A stretch of 64,000 bases of DNA. Origin: CAWATZ01 sp963784995. Lineage in GTDB: Bacteria; Planctomycetota; Planctomycetia; Gemmatales; Gemmataceae. The stretch lies in assembly GCA_963784995.1 (NCBI GenBank), contig CAWATZ010000001.1, positions 310,001-374,000 of the forward strand, written 5' to 3'. A program made the translations under genes and the position numbers. Of the stretch, positions 1-8,694 are shown piece by piece. The notes under the pieces are model-generated. The model worked only from the letters and a program-made list of their open reading frames with translations. It was not told the origin of the DNA and did no database searches. Each line of letters opens with the position of its first letter. Within the stretch, counting starts at the first letter, position 1.

Positions 1-165
1 CCCGCCATCGGTGAGATTCCGGGGCGGTTGATGACCCCGGAGCAGCGTGAAGCGAGTGCGGCTGATCGGTCACGGATGCGAGTGATGACAGAGGCAGATT
101 CAGGCATTCAGGCGCACGAAATGCAACAGTACAGTATGCAACGTGCAAGGGAATTGGGTCTATGA
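1..165 (+). CDS. C-terminal end of an unidentified protein, possibly the toxin partner of the next gene
   Basis: The frame is open from the first base and ends in TGA at 163-165, giving 54 residues of a C-terminus rich in Arg, Glu, Met and Gln. No domain is recognised in this short piece. The stop overlaps the ATG of the next gene (ATGA, 162-165), which implies translational coupling. SUFU-family proteins are often immunity proteins in polymorphic-toxin loci, so the upstream protein could be the toxin. That is inference from context only, because most of the gene lies outside the window. Confidence 0.5.
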   Translation, partial: PAIGEIPGRLMTPEQREASAADRSRMRVMTEADSGIQAHEMQQYSMQRARELGL

Positions 166-728
166 CGAACTACACATCATTGCTGATAGGCCACTACCAC
201 AAGACCTGGGGAGAACACGTCTATGAATCTTCATGGGGTAAAGGCCCAGTCAGAGAACTCCCACCCACCTTCCGAGTGTTGGTCTTTGAACCGAGCCGGG
301 AAAGGGAATTGTGGGTATACGCTACATGCGGCATGTCGGACCCTCTGGACGACTCATCCATCGAGTTACATATGTTCTCACCCTCGGAGTACAGCCGTCA
401 TATCGAACTGCTCACAGTGGTTGCCCATTACCATCGGACTGGGCATCCTCTAGGTACGGCTGGCTCAACGGTCTACTTCGGACGAGAGTGGATGCCAGGT
501 TCACATCTCACCTACGGACTGATCTCACGGCCTTACCGAGATGGTCCCTCCCTTGAGAACCTATTGGATAGTAATGGAAACTCGCTCGTGTGCTGCTACT
601 GGCTGCTGCCAATCACGAAAAGTGAGAGAGAGTATAAGAAACAGTTCGGGCTGGAAAGTTTAGAAGCCCTATTTGATCAACGGGGACTCGAATACGCTAA
701 CCCTCAACGAGAGTCCGTTGCCTACTAA
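162..728 (+). CDS. SUFU-family protein, probable immunity protein
   Basis: This 188-residue protein resembles bacterial Suppressor-of-fused domain proteins. It has a 'YATCGMSD' segment near residue 55, an Arg/His helix ending 'LLTVVAHYHRTG', then 'PGS.LTYGLISRPY' and 'YWLLPITKSEREY' towards the C-terminus, and ends with 'GLEYANPQRESV'. In bacteria this fold is mostly found as immunity proteins that bind and neutralise cognate toxins. It starts inside the stop codon of the upstream frame and is followed by a Hint fragment, an arrangement typical of toxin-immunity cassettes. GC content is lower than that of neighbouring genes, consistent with horizontal transfer. The family call is from memory of the conserved pattern; the immunity role is inference. 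Confidence 0.65.
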   Translation: MTNYTSLLIGHYHKTWGEHVYESSWGKGPVRELPPTFRVLVFEPSRERELWVYATCGMSDPLDDSSIELHMFSPSEYSRHIELLTVVAHYHRTGHPLGTAGSTVYFGREWMPGSHLTYGLISRPYRDGPSLENLLDSNGNSLVCCYWLLPITKSEREYKKQFGLESLEALFDQRGLEYANPQRESVAY

Positions 729-782
729 CAGCAGAAACCGAGAGCGGGCGCTCCCGTTTCTGATCCCCCTGGAGAACCAACC

Positions 783-986
783 ATGTTCCTGACTCGCAAA
801 CCCATTTGGCTGATTCACGTCGGAGGCCAGGTCATCCGCACTACGGCAGACCATCCCTTCTTCATTCAGGGCAAAGGCTGGACTGACACTGCCGAACTAC
901 AGGTGGGCGACTTGCTGCTCAACCACGATGGTCAGCCCAGCGCCATTGAAGGCGTCACCGACACCGGCACGGAGGAGGTTGACAAG
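783..986 (+). pseudogene. Hint (pretoxin) domain fragment cut off by the IS element
   Basis: The frame encodes the second half of a Hint domain: 'VIRTTADHPFFIQGKGW' followed by 'AELQVGDLLL' and a short tail. This is the characteristic TxxH and GD(x)L part of Hint and pretoxin-Hint domains, which self-process in polymorphic toxins. The N-terminal half with the catalytic Cys is absent: the frame upstream is closed at the SUFU stop (726-728). Downstream, the frame runs 18 bases into the IS before stopping at 1002-1004, so the last residues are IS-derived. It is therefore a displaced toxin cassette broken on both sides. Confidence 0.6.
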
Positions 987-1020
987 AAAAGGTGTCAGGA
1001 GTGAATGGCACTGTCAAACG
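987..1020 (+). repeat. IS left inverted repeat
   Basis: This is the 34-bp terminal or near-terminal inverted repeat at the transposase 3' side. It matches the reverse complement of 2918-2951 with two mismatches. It begins AAAAGGTGTCAGGAG and ends in CAAACG, where the partner has CTAACG. Confidence 0.85.
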
Positions 1021-1270
1021 CAACGGCAATCTAAATTGGGACTTATGGCAACGTAATTGCTATTTTGACGATCCGCAATTTGTGTTACTCAATGCCAACC
1101 CCACTTTGCTACTGCTGGTTCCTGGCTTGCATTTTTCGGCACCCACTCCACTGCTGCGCGCGGACCTTGGACGGAGCAAACACTCTTCGTTTGCTTTGCG
1201 TTCTCCTGCTACTGGCCACTGCCTTACCACCTCCGTTCGTTGGATTAAGCCAGCCTCTTGGTCTGCTGGT

Positions 1271-2680
1271 TCACGCCTGGCCTAATAACTCGTCGCGTGC
1301 TTCCTGGCGGGGTTTCGTGAGCAGTCGATGCGGTTTGGCACGCCGTTTCACAGCACGCGGTTCACAGCGACCCGGTCGGTCACCCACTTCCTCTGTTCCC
1401 AATGCTCCCAACAACGCTTGCCCCAACGTCAACCGCTGCCTGTCACTGCCCAGTGTCAGCCGCTGCCACGATTCCACAAGAGCTTGCTTGGTTGCCGTGA
1501 AGCTGATTTGCCGCGGATGCAATCCTTGCTCTAACGCGGCCTGACACGACACCTTGCGTACCAAGTTGTAACCCAACCAGTAGGTCCACAATTCCTTCTC
1601 GATCATGAACGGTGTCTTGCAATGCAACGGTTCCATTCCCAAGGACACTTTGATGGCGCGGATGTCTAATTCCACGTGCCAACGCTCGTGATACAGATCC
1701 ATCACTTCGTCTTTGCCGTAGCGGTTGGCGTCACAGAGTGTCGTGGCCACGACTAACGTACGCACCCGATAGCCGGGCCGATTCACTTGGATGCGCATTT
1801 CGCGAATGGTCAACGTGGCGGGCAAAGCAGCATAGACCTCCGCCTCCATCCATTCGGGTCGCTCCGGCTTGTGCCAGGTCACCACGTGATCGTCTGGGCC
1901 CAACTGCCGGCCCCGCGCGAAATCGTACTTGCGCCGCTGATGGATGCGGAAGACAACGTCCACACCGCTTTGTTGCAGCAACGCAATCAGAAAGTAGGAG
2001 CAGTAGTAGCGATCGGCCAGAATGATGCTGCCTTTGGGGATCTGTGCCAGCAGCGTGCGAAACAAGGCGGTTTCTCCGGTCTCTTTGCCCTCGTAAGGGC
2101 CGTAGGCGAGACCTTGCAACGCTGCCGTGGCCAGCGACAACAGGACCACCATGCGCAGCAACGGAAACCCCAGGCCGGGTTTCTGCGCGGGCGGTTGGGG
2201 ATAGGCCTGTTGGTTCTCCTCCGTGTCGGGCATGGAACAGGTGCTGCCATCGGCAAGATAGACGTGGTGCCCTTGCCACAACCACCTTCGCGGTACGGCA
2301 ACCTCCAACTGGTGGCCCACTTGCAAGGTCAAACGCCGCAACAACGCGGCCGGCAGCTGAGCGCGTGCGCGGCAGTATGCCGCCGTGTCGATCGAGCACG
2401 GACCACGCTCCAAAGCGACCAGCACAACCAGGATGCGCAGCACGGCCGAGCGACAGGATTTGTCCTTGCTCAGCACCTGGGAAAGAAAAGCCCAGAGGAC
2501 CACAGCCGGGGTGAAGATCGACCGTGGGGCACTTCCGAAGCAAACCCCTTCCGCAGCGCACGCCTGCTCGATGTCCTGTGCGCTCAGGACATCGGCAAAG
2601 GGAAGCCCTTCGTCTTGCAGAAAGGGAGCCAGGACGGCCCGGAAGGATGTCGTTGGCGATGATGGTGGATAAAATGGCAC
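1271..2680 (-). CDS. IS4-family DDE transposase
   Basis: The protein is 469 residues and would catalyse cut-and-paste transposition of the surrounding IS. The DDE core is visible: first Asp in 'YLADGSTCSMPD', second in 'IILADRYYCSY', and the IS4 signature Y-(2)-R-(3)-E-(6)-K in 'YHERWHVELDIRAIK'. The C-terminal tail is basic. GTG at 2680 was chosen because AAGGAGG sits five bases upstream; an ATG 14 codons further up (2722) has no such site. The frame is intact, so the element may be active or recently arrived. A second, partially open frame on the same strand is a shadow. Confidence 0.9.
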   Translation of the reverse strand: MPFYPPSSPTTSFRAVLAPFLQDEGLPFADVLSAQDIEQACAAEGVCFGSAPRSIFTPAVVLWAFLSQVLSKDKSCRSAVLRILVVLVALERGPCSIDTAAYCRARAQLPAALLRRLTLQVGHQLEVAVPRRWLWQGHHVYLADGSTCSMPDTEENQQAYPQPPAQKPGLGFPLLRMVVLLSLATAALQGLAYGPYEGKETGETALFRTLLAQIPKGSIILADRYYCSYFLIALLQQSGVDVVFRIHQRRKYDFARGRQLGPDDHVVTWHKPERPEWMEAEVYAALPATLTIREMRIQVNRPGYRVRTLVVATTLCDANRYGKDEVMDLYHERWHVELDIRAIKVSLGMEPLHCKTPFMIEKELWTYWLGYNLVRKVSCQAALEQGLHPRQISFTATKQALVESWQRLTLGSDRQRLTLGQALLGALGTEEVGDRPGRCEPRAVKRRAKPHRLLTKPRQEARDELLGQA

Positions 2681-2917
2681 GAGACCCTCCTTGCTCCACA
2701 ACTGTGGCAGGCAGCACGGCAAGGAAGGTCTCGGCCCGGTATAGGATAGGCGAGGAAGGCTGAAAATCCAGAGGCAGCAAGCGACTGTGAGGGCCGACAG
2801 TCTGCAAACACACGGCTGCGTGTGAACGGAGAGAGTGCGCCCATGCCTGCGAATGACACAAACAGAACAGAATTGTCACAAGACAAATCCTGAAATAGAA
2901 TTACGTCGAACGATGAC

Positions 2918-2951
2918 CGTTAGACAGTGCCATTCGCTCCTGACACCTTTT
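2918..2951 (-). repeat. IS right inverted repeat
   Basis: This is the partner of 987-1020, on the transposase 5' side. It is followed directly by a T-run and a C-run that lead into the CCCGAATACCCTGGC dispersed repeat, so the original right-hand flank of the interrupted Hint gene is not seen here. Confidence 0.85.
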
Positions 2952-2957
2952 TTCCCC

Positions 2958-3080
2958 CCCGAATACCCTGGCGTGTGGCAGGCAGGCACGATTTTGACAA
3001 GCTCTGTCACCTGTCCGACACCCTCAGGCAGGCTCTGTCCTCTGAGCCAACCCTCAAAATCTGGCAGGCAGTGGCAGGCA
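2958..3080 (+). repeat. dispersed intergenic repeat, copy 1
   Basis: This stretch of about 120 bp starts CCCGAATACCCTGGC, continues with a GTGGCAGGCAGGCA core, and is alignable with 13664-13785. It has a similar order of blocks (TTGAC, CTCTG.CAC, GTCCGACA, CTCA.AATcTGGCAG, GGCAGGCA). It lies directly against the right end of the IS. It does not encode a convincing protein in any frame. Confidence 0.6.
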
Positions 3081-3678
3081 CCCCACGCTCGGCCATCGAC
3101 CCGGCAGCACCCGCTCGGGTGGAGTTCCCTGGCCGCGACCGCCACCGCTGCCTCGCCGCCCCTCGCGTGCCGCTCCCTGCCCGGACGTGACGCCGTGTTA
3201 CGTGGCATGCTGGCGATGTCGCTCCCGGAGCGAGCGCAAATGCCTGTTTTTCTTGGGGTTCATCAAACCAGACCCACATTGCCAACCCTTGCGTCGTTGG
3301 CGATGTGGCATCCTCGGTACTCCTCCCACCGAAGCCCTGTCAGAAGCTTCTGCAATCGGGCCAACTCATTCAGCCGGCCAGCGCGACCCTGCTGCCGTAC
3401 CTGGGCCTGGCCGTCCGTTTTACCTCTTCGACAGGCGACTTCTCCCTGCTCGACCGTGGCAGCGACGACCTGGTCCTGCACGGACCGAAAAGGGGACTTG
3501 AGTCGATCCTTCTGCCCAGAGGATCGTCTGCATTCCGACGATTGCCGAAGGCGACTCGTTGTGGCACGGTCTCCCGACCGTGCCACACAACGGCGACTTT
3601 GCCGCGCTGCCAGACCGGTTTGCCCTGGTGGCCGCACGCTCCGCAGGCCACGATTGGCACGATGCCCTGCCCCGAGGA
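3081..3678. other. about 600 bp with no supported gene
   Basis: No frame here shows a recognisable protein or a start with a good ribosome-binding site; the open frames are Arg/Pro-rich, as expected of random GC-rich DNA. The one clear structure is a hairpin at 3559-3590, TTGTGGCACGGTC paired with GACCGTGCCACACAA around a TCCC loop. A similar CCGTGCCAC motif recurs near 39570. The region may contain a decayed gene, but I could not identify one. Confidence 0.5.
3559..3590. repeat. short palindromic repeat (GTGGCACGGTC hairpin)
   Basis: The arms GTGGCACGGTC and GACCGTGCCAC are separated by only a few bases. There is no T-run and no adjacent gene end, so it looks like an interspersed palindromic element and not a dedicated terminator. 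Confidence 0.5.
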
Positions 3679-4764
3679 TCAGCAGCCCCGCTCCAGCTCC
3701 GCTAGCTCGGCCAGCAGCGGCTCGTGTTTCTTCAGCCGGCGGGCGGCCGTGCGGGCTGCTTCCAGGTCGGCCGGCTGGAGCTTGCCCAGCCGCGCGAGCA
3801 GCCGGCAGCGGTGCCAGTGGATGCGATGGAGGTGGGCCCAGCGGCCGGTCGGTTCAATGATCGCGATGGTCTGGTCGCAGGTCTGCACGGCCCGGGCCAG
3901 CTGGCCGCCCAGGACGTGGTAGAGAATCCGGGCCTCGAACGTTTCCTTGCTCATTTGCTGAGCCAGCCGGCTGAACCGGCTCGTCGCCTGGCGGTAGAGG
4001 CGCTGCGCCCTCGGCTCGTCGCCGTCCCGCCGGGCCAGCACCGCCTGCCAGAAGAGGACCTCGACCAGCTCCTCCTTGGCGTGGGCCAGGCTCCGGGCCA
4101 GTTCTTCCGCCTGCTGGGCGAAGTCGCGCACCCCATCCCAGTCGCCCAGGTTGTAACAGATCCAGCACAGATCGGCGACGTCCGACACCGTGTACGGACC
4201 GACCTGGCTCGGGTCCGGGTCGCTCTCGCCCAGGGCGATCACGGCCAGGGCCGTCTGGTAGGCCCCTTGCCAGTCGCCCGTCTCTCGGGAGAAGACCCGG
4301 CGCCGGCCGAGATAGACGTAGCGATCCGGACAGGGTTCCTGGGGAATTTCGGTTTCGAGGAAATCGAGCAGTTCCCGGATGGCGTCCGCATAGCCAACTG
4401 GATCGACTCCGAGATAGCATTCCAGGAGACTGTTGTAACTGGCGATGCGCCAGGGATGGTGGGCGAACTGCGGCTTGCGCATTTGCAGGACGCAGTGGAT
4501 GGCCAGGTCCAGCGAGTTGCGGTAGTCGGCCAGGTAATGGTTCATGGCCATGACGCGCCAGACGTCGTAGAGCATCGCCCACCACGGCTCGCCCAGCTTC
4601 TCCGCCAGGCGCCGGCCCTCGGTGAACAGGGCCAGCGTCCGCTGCGGATCCGTTTCATGGCAGTCGAAGCCCTCGTCGTGCAGTTCGGCCAGGCGCAGCC
4701 GCTCCCGGTCGCCCTGACGCTCGTATTCTTCCTGGCGTTCGATGAACCAATCCCAGATTCCCAT
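3679..4764 (-). CDS. TPR-like helical-repeat protein
   Basis: This 361-residue, probably cytoplasmic protein has no signal peptide (it begins MGIWDWFIERQEE). It is composed of helical pairs with TPR spacing, including 'LALFTEGRRLAEKLG', 'NSLDLAIHCVLQM', 'GDWQGAYQTALAVIALGE', 'GDWDGVRDFAQQAEELA' and 'GDEPRAQRLYRQATSRF'. These suggest a protein-binding scaffold. No catalytic motif is apparent. The gene stands alone, with a 120-bp gap to the arginase-like gene upstream on the same strand. The start is the first ATG of the frame, with only a weak purine-rich leader. The specific function is unknown. Confidence 0.75.
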   Translation of the reverse strand: MGIWDWFIERQEEYERQGDRERLRLAELHDEGFDCHETDPQRTLALFTEGRRLAEKLGEPWWAMLYDVWRVMAMNHYLADYRNSLDLAIHCVLQMRKPQFAHHPWRIASYNSLLECYLGVDPVGYADAIRELLDFLETEIPQEPCPDRYVYLGRRRVFSRETGDWQGAYQTALAVIALGESDPDPSQVGPYTVSDVADLCWICYNLGDWDGVRDFAQQAEELARSLAHAKEELVEVLFWQAVLARRDGDEPRAQRLYRQATSRFSRLAQQMSKETFEARILYHVLGGQLARAVQTCDQTIAIIEPTGRWAHLHRIHWHRCRLLARLGKLQPADLEAARTAARRLKKHEPLLAELAELERGC

Positions 4765-4888
4765 GGCTTTCTTTCGTCTGGACAGTTGACTCCCGGCAAC
4801 CCTTTCCAGAATGTACCGAGTGGGCGGAGGAAGGGGAAGGATGAATCAAAGCCGTTCTGATTCATCCATGATCCTTCCGAAAGCCGGC

Positions 4889-5710
4889 CTACTCATGCCA
4901 GCGCAGCAGCAGATATTCCAGCAGCCAGACCAGCAGCGCCAGGCTGCGGTCGTTCTGGTCGCGATCCGGGGCGAACTCGGATAGGAATACGCCACGGACG
5001 CGCGGCGACCACACCGCCTCGATTAGCCCCAGCACCTGGGGTGGCGACAGGCCAAACGGCACCGGCTGGGCAGCGGCGGGGAACCAGGCCGGGTCGAACA
5101 CGTCGCAATCCAGGTCGAAAAACACGCGCCCGGCATCGGCCGCGAGCGGGCGCAGCTCGGCCAGGACCGGCACGGGGTCCAGGGCCAGGGCGGTGGCGGC
5201 GAAGGTCTTGCGGAAATACTGGCCGACGTACTCTGCGGGCAGGAGCAGGTCGCGGTGGCCGACGTTGATCAGCGGCGGCAGCGGGCCTGCGCAGTGCCGC
5301 AGGAAGTTGCCGTGGGACAGCTCGGGGCTGGTATCGTGGAAGTGGTGAATGTCCAGGTGGGCGTCGAACTGGACGATCAGGGTGTCGTCCTGGCCGGCCA
5401 GTTCGTCGTAGAGCGGCAGGGCACCGAGGTGGTTGCCGGACAGCCAGATCAGGAAATCGTCGCCGTGCAGGGCCTGCCGGGCCAGCTGCCGGCCCTGGCG
5501 GCGCCAGCCGGCACAGGCATCGAGCGTGTCGAAGGCGGTTTCGCGAATGCGGACCTGGTTGGTGTAGGCCCGGGCCCGCGTCGGCACGGTCTCCCGCCGA
5601 TTGTCGGCCAGGACCTCGCGCAGCTCGTCGGCCAGCAGGGTCGCCCCGGCAGCGGTGCCGCCGCTGCCGAACAGGTCGAACGGAAAGACGATCACACGCG
5701 TCCTGGTCAC
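4889..5710 (-). CDS. arginase/agmatinase-superfamily hydrolase
   Basis: This 273-residue protein has the binuclear-metal motifs of ureohydrolases: 'WLSGNHLGAL' (metal His), 'VQFDAHLDIHHFHD' (DAHxD), 'SHGNFLRH', 'FFDLDCDVFDPAW' (DxDxxDP) and 'FLSEFAPDRD' near the end. Family members hydrolyse guanidino or formimino groups (arginine, agmatine, formiminoglutamate, guanidinobutyrate); the substrate cannot be told from sequence. It starts at GTG (5710) with AGGGG just upstream, and diverges from the gamma-carbonic-anhydrase-like gene across about 100 bp that must hold both promoters. Confidence 0.85.
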   Translation of the reverse strand: MTRTRVIVFPFDLFGSGGTAAGATLLADELREVLADNRRETVPTRARAYTNQVRIRETAFDTLDACAGWRRQGRQLARQALHGDDFLIWLSGNHLGALPLYDELAGQDDTLIVQFDAHLDIHHFHDTSPELSHGNFLRHCAGPLPPLINVGHRDLLLPAEYVGQYFRKTFAATALALDPVPVLAELRPLAADAGRVFFDLDCDVFDPAWFPAAAQPVPFGLSPPQVLGLIEAVWSPRVRGVFLSEFAPDRDQNDRSLALLVWLLEYLLLRWHE

Positions 5711-5810
5711 GGTCCCCTCGCGGTTTCACCTCCTGCTGTTCTACTGGCGTGGCGCTTTTCCTACAATTATTGGAAGAAACCTCGCCCTTTCTTTCAAGGA
5801 ACTCCAACAG

Positions 5811-6317
5811 ATGCAGGACTACTACCTGGCCCCCGGCGTGGTCATCACCGGGGACGTGGTCCTCAACCCCGGCGTCAACGTCTGGTATGGCTGCGTCCTC
5901 CGCGGCGACCTGGCCCGCATTACCCTCGGCCCGCGAGTGAACGTCCAGGACGGCTGTATCCTGCACACCGACTACGGCCAGCCGCTGACCATCGACGAGG
6001 GCGTGGTGGTCGGCCATCGCGCCCTGCTGCACGGCAAATCGATCGGCCGGGACACGCTGATCGGCATGGGCGCCATCCTGCTGTCGGGTTGCGAGATCGG
6101 CGCGGAGTGCCTGATAGCCGCCGGCACGCTCATCACGGAAAAGCGCCGCATCCCGCCGCGCTCGGTGGTCATGGGCGTGCCCGGCCGGGTGGTGCGCGAA
6201 GTCACCGACGACGACCTGCGCCGCACCCTGGCGATTTCGGCGCATTACCTGGAGCTGGCCCAGCGCTACACGCACGGGGCCTTTCCCCCGGCCTGGCCGC
6301 GCCACGAGCCGGAATAG
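5811..6317 (+). CDS. gamma-carbonic anhydrase-like hexapeptide-repeat protein
   Basis: The protein has 168 residues with left-handed beta-helix repeats of the YrdA/PaaY/CaiE type ('VVLNPGVNVWYGCVLRGD', 'ITLGPRVNVQDGCILHTD'). The three metal-binding His are in place: one in 'GCILHTD' and two in 'VVGHRALLHG'. Arg in 'VLRGD' and Gln in 'VQDG' match the gamma-CA active-site set. Family members are trimeric and include carbonic anhydrases and uncharacterised acyl-CoA-related proteins, so activity is uncertain. The ATG at 5811 is preceded by AAGGA, and the longer frame upstream overlaps the divergent gene and is not credible. Confidence 0.85.
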   Translation: MQDYYLAPGVVITGDVVLNPGVNVWYGCVLRGDLARITLGPRVNVQDGCILHTDYGQPLTIDEGVVVGHRALLHGKSIGRDTLIGMGAILLSGCEIGAECLIAAGTLITEKRRIPPRSVVMGVPGRVVREVTDDDLRRTLAISAHYLELAQRYTHGAFPPAWPRHEPE

Positions 6318-6375
6318 CACTGCTGGAAGGCATCCACGCCGATCCATGTTCCAATGGGGGTTGTTCCGGCATTGG

Positions 6376-6401
6376 AGGGAACGCCACGGAGAGCGTTCCC
6401 T
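6376..6401. terminator. hairpin between convergent genes
   Basis: AGGGAACGC pairs with GCGTTCCCT around an eight-base loop. It lies between the end of the plus-strand gene (6317) and the stop of the minus-strand VOC gene (6412), where it could end transcription in both directions. There is no U-run, so it could equally be one of the window's interspersed palindromes. Confidence 0.4.
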
Positions 6402-6411
6402 ACAGGATGAA

Positions 6412-6789
6412 TCAGCTCTTCTTCCAGGTGATGATCGAGAAGACCGCCCCCGTGGGATCCTCGACCACGGCAAATCGACCAACGGAGATGTCGGTCGGCG
6501 GCACGCACACCTTGCCGCCCAGCTCCTTGAGCCGCTGCGCCGTCCGGTCCACGTCCTCCACACCAATGTAGCCCATCCAGTGCGGCCGGATGTCCCCCCA
6601 TTCTTTCGTCATCTGGATCATCCCACCGACCATGTGGCCGTCCTGCTTGAACGTGGTGTACTCGTGCGCGCCAGCCGGCACGGTTTCGGGGGTCCAGCCG
6701 AACAGCTGGCAGTAGAACTCCTTGCACTTCGCGGAGTCGGTGGTAGCCAGCTCATTCCAGTTGAACGTGTTGACAGGCATGTGATCCAT
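6412..6789 (-). CDS. VOC (glyoxalase/bleomycin-resistance) family protein
   Basis: This 125-residue protein has the two-module VOC fold. It opens 'FNWNELATTDSAKCKEFY' (helix of module one, typical of the PhnB/27-kDa-antigen-like group) and has 'YIGVEDVDRTAQRLKELGG' starting module two, ending 'VEDPTGAVFSIITW'. Members bind a metal and act on small molecules or bind drugs; nothing indicates the substrate. ATG at 6789 was chosen because GAGGAGGA lies seven bases upstream. It is divergent from hemL with about 90 bp between the starts. Confidence 0.8.
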   Translation of the reverse strand: MDHMPVNTFNWNELATTDSAKCKEFYCQLFGWTPETVPAGAHEYTTFKQDGHMVGGMIQMTKEWGDIRPHWMGYIGVEDVDRTAQRLKELGGKVCVPPTDISVGRFAVVEDPTGAVFSIITWKKS

Positions 6790-6877
6790 GAAAGTCCTCC
6801 TCGTCAGGGTGCGGGCGAATAAGATGAGGATGGTAACCAAACGCCCCGAATAAGCAAGGTCGGCAGGAGCAAACGCG

Positions 6878-8169
6878 ATGAAACACACCCGAATCCGCAG
6901 CCAGGAAGCCTACGCCCGCGCTTGCCGGGTGATCCCGGGCGGCGTCAACAGTCCGGCCCGGGCCTTCGGTGCTGTCGGCGGTCAACCGATCTTCATCGCC
7001 CGCGGCGAGGGGCCGTACCTCTACGACGTGGACGGCAACCAGTACCTCGATTACGTCGGCTCGTGGGGTCCGCTGATCCTGGGCCACGCCCACCCGGCCG
7101 TGGTCCGGGCCGTCGAGGAAGCGGTCCGCCGCGGGGCCACGTTCGGCGCCCCGACCGAGCAGGAATCCGTCCTGGCCGAGATGATCATCGACGCGGTGCC
7201 ATCGATCGAGATGGTGCGCCTCGTGTCCAGCGGCACCGAGGCGGCGATGAGCGTCATCCGCCTGGCACGCGGCTTCACCGGCCGGGACCGGATCATCAAG
7301 TTCGCCGGCTGCTATCACGGCCACGTCGATAGCCTGCTGGTCCAGGCCGGCTCGTCGGCCACCACCCTCGGCGTCCCCAGCAGTCCGGGAGTCCCGAAGG
7401 GCTGCACCGCTGACACGATCGTGCTGCGCTACAACGACACGCAGGCCCTGGCCGACGCCTTTGCCGCCCAGGGCGACCAGATTGCCGGCGTCATCCTGGA
7501 GCCGATCGTTGGCAACGCCGGCCTGATCGTGCCGAGCAGCGACTTCCTCACCGAGCTGCGCCGGCTGACGCAGCACCACGGGGCGCTGCTGATCTACGAC
7601 GAGGTCATGACCGGCTTCCGGGTGAGCTACGGCGGAGGCCAGCAACTGCTAAAGCAGCTGCCGGACCTGACCGCCCTGGGCAAGATCGTGGGCGGCGGCT
7701 TCCCGCTCGGTGCGTACGGCGGCCGGGAAGACGTTATGAAGAAGGTGATGCCGGCCGGCCCCGTCTTCCAGGCCGGCACGCTCTCCGGCAACCCCGCCGC
7801 GGTGGCGGCCGGCATCGCCACCCTGCGCGAGCTGCGCGATCACCCACCGTACGCGGAGCTGGAGCGGCGGGCCAGGCTGTTGGCGGACGGCCTGACGAAG
7901 GGGGCGCGGGAGACGGGGGTGCCGCACTGTCTGAACCGGGTCGGGAGCATGTGGACGCTGTTCTTCACCGAGGGGCCGGTGACCGATTACGACGCGGCCA
8001 AACGCAGCGATACGGCACGCTTTGCCAGTTCTTCTGGGCGATGATGGACCGAGGGGTTTACCTGCCGTGCAGCCAGTTCGAGGCGGCCTTCAACTCGGTG
8101 CTGCACGTGGACAAGCTGCTGGAACAGACCGTGACCGCGGCGCGGGCGGCGCTGGCGGAGATTGGGTGA
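6878..8169 (+). CDS. hemL: glutamate-1-semialdehyde 2,1-aminomutase (one frameshift)
   Basis: HemL converts glutamate-1-semialdehyde to 5-aminolevulinate with PLP, the committed step of tetrapyrrole synthesis by the C5 route. The start region 'YARACRVIPGGVNSPARAF', the substrate region 'VSSGTEAAMSVIRLARG' and the PLP-lysine region 'ALGKIVGGGFPLGAYGG' are all present. The first frame stops at 8044 after 'SDTARF', but the family C-terminus continues in another frame ('FFWAMMDRGVYLPCSQFEAAF') to 8169. A single lost base at about 8025 would restore a 430-residue protein of normal length. Both parts are highly conserved, so sequence error is likelier than a true pseudogene. AGGAG precedes the ATG. 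Confidence 0.9.
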
Positions 8170-8243
8170 AAGGTTGGAGCCGGCGTGCAGCACTGGGCTG
8201 GGCCGAGGTTGACGACAGTGGCGCTCCCGTCACAGCAATTGAA

Positions 8244-8691
8244 TCAACTTGCGTCCCCATGTCGGTCGCGATCTTCCCATTTCTCGTAAGGTTGCAAGTT
8301 AGCACCGACCACGAGGCGGTAACCAGCTGAGCGTCTAAGTTCCCAGAGTTCATCCTGTGTCGAATGGGAGAAACTTTCAAGCAGCATTCCCGAAGCGAAG
8401 CCAATCAGCAAATCTTTCGTCAGTTCATCACAGCTAACACTTGCGATGGACTGCCCTTGAAGCTGCCTCAGTTGTTCTATCGCAGTCACTGCCTCGTTCA
8501 ATGATCCAATCAGAACATGCTTTTCGGTACGCAGCCTCCAGGCACAGTCGATCCATAGCCGTCATCTCGCTCAGAGCAGAACTTTGTTCTGAACTACTCG
8601 GTTGCAGATAGAGGATAAGGGTCCCACCTTCAACCAAGCGAAAAGTATAGCACAGGCTACCGATCAACTGTGCCAATTTGCCGTTGAGCAT
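8244..8691 (-). pseudogene. small unknown protein with one frameshift
   Basis: Two overlapping minus-strand frames read as one protein. The N-terminal part begins 'MLNGKLAQLIGSLCYTF' at 8691 and is open to 8434. The C-terminal part continues as 'EAVTAIEQLRQLQGQ' and ends 'RLVVGANLQPYEKWE' near 8244. They join at about 8500, where one indel is required. The combined product would be near 150 residues, cytoplasmic, with no recognised domain. Codon use is less GC-biased than in neighbouring genes, hinting at accessory origin. It is convergent with hemL, with no promoter visible beyond the tRNA-like sequence just upstream. Confidence 0.5.
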
Positions 8692-8694
8692 GTT

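Larger units (their letters stand above)
987..2951 (-). mobile_element. IS4-family insertion sequence
   Basis: The element is about 1.97 kb and carries one transposase gene on the minus strand. It is bounded by 34-bp inverted repeats at 987-1020 and 2918-2951 that match at 32 of 34 positions and begin AAAAGGTGTCAGGAG. Outside the transposase are about 250 bp of non-coding sequence on the left and 240 bp on the right. No target-site duplication is visible: the left flank reads GACAAG and the right flank is a C-run leading into a dispersed repeat. The exact outer bases could differ by a few positions, because the T-run at the right end is longer than the A-run at the left. Confidence 0.85.

Noticed and set aside
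987..2951. Target-site duplication of the IS
   Set aside because: The bases next to the two inverted repeats differ (GACAAG against TTCCCC), so no duplication can be claimed.
2835..3860. A 341-residue plus-strand frame after the IS
   Set aside because: It begins inside the IS, runs through repeats and into the antisense of the TPR gene, and is Pro/Arg/Ser-rich with no recognisable segment.
4893..6566. A 557-residue open frame on the minus strand across three genes
   Set aside because: It overlaps the arginase-like, gamma-carbonic-anhydrase-like and VOC genes, all of which have clear motifs and start sites in other frames; its own sequence is Arg/Pro/Gly-rich with no domain.
7990..8060. Programmed frameshifting in hemL
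   Set aside because: No slippery heptamer with a downstream structure is visible, hemL is not known to use it, and many other genes here have the same kind of single-base break.
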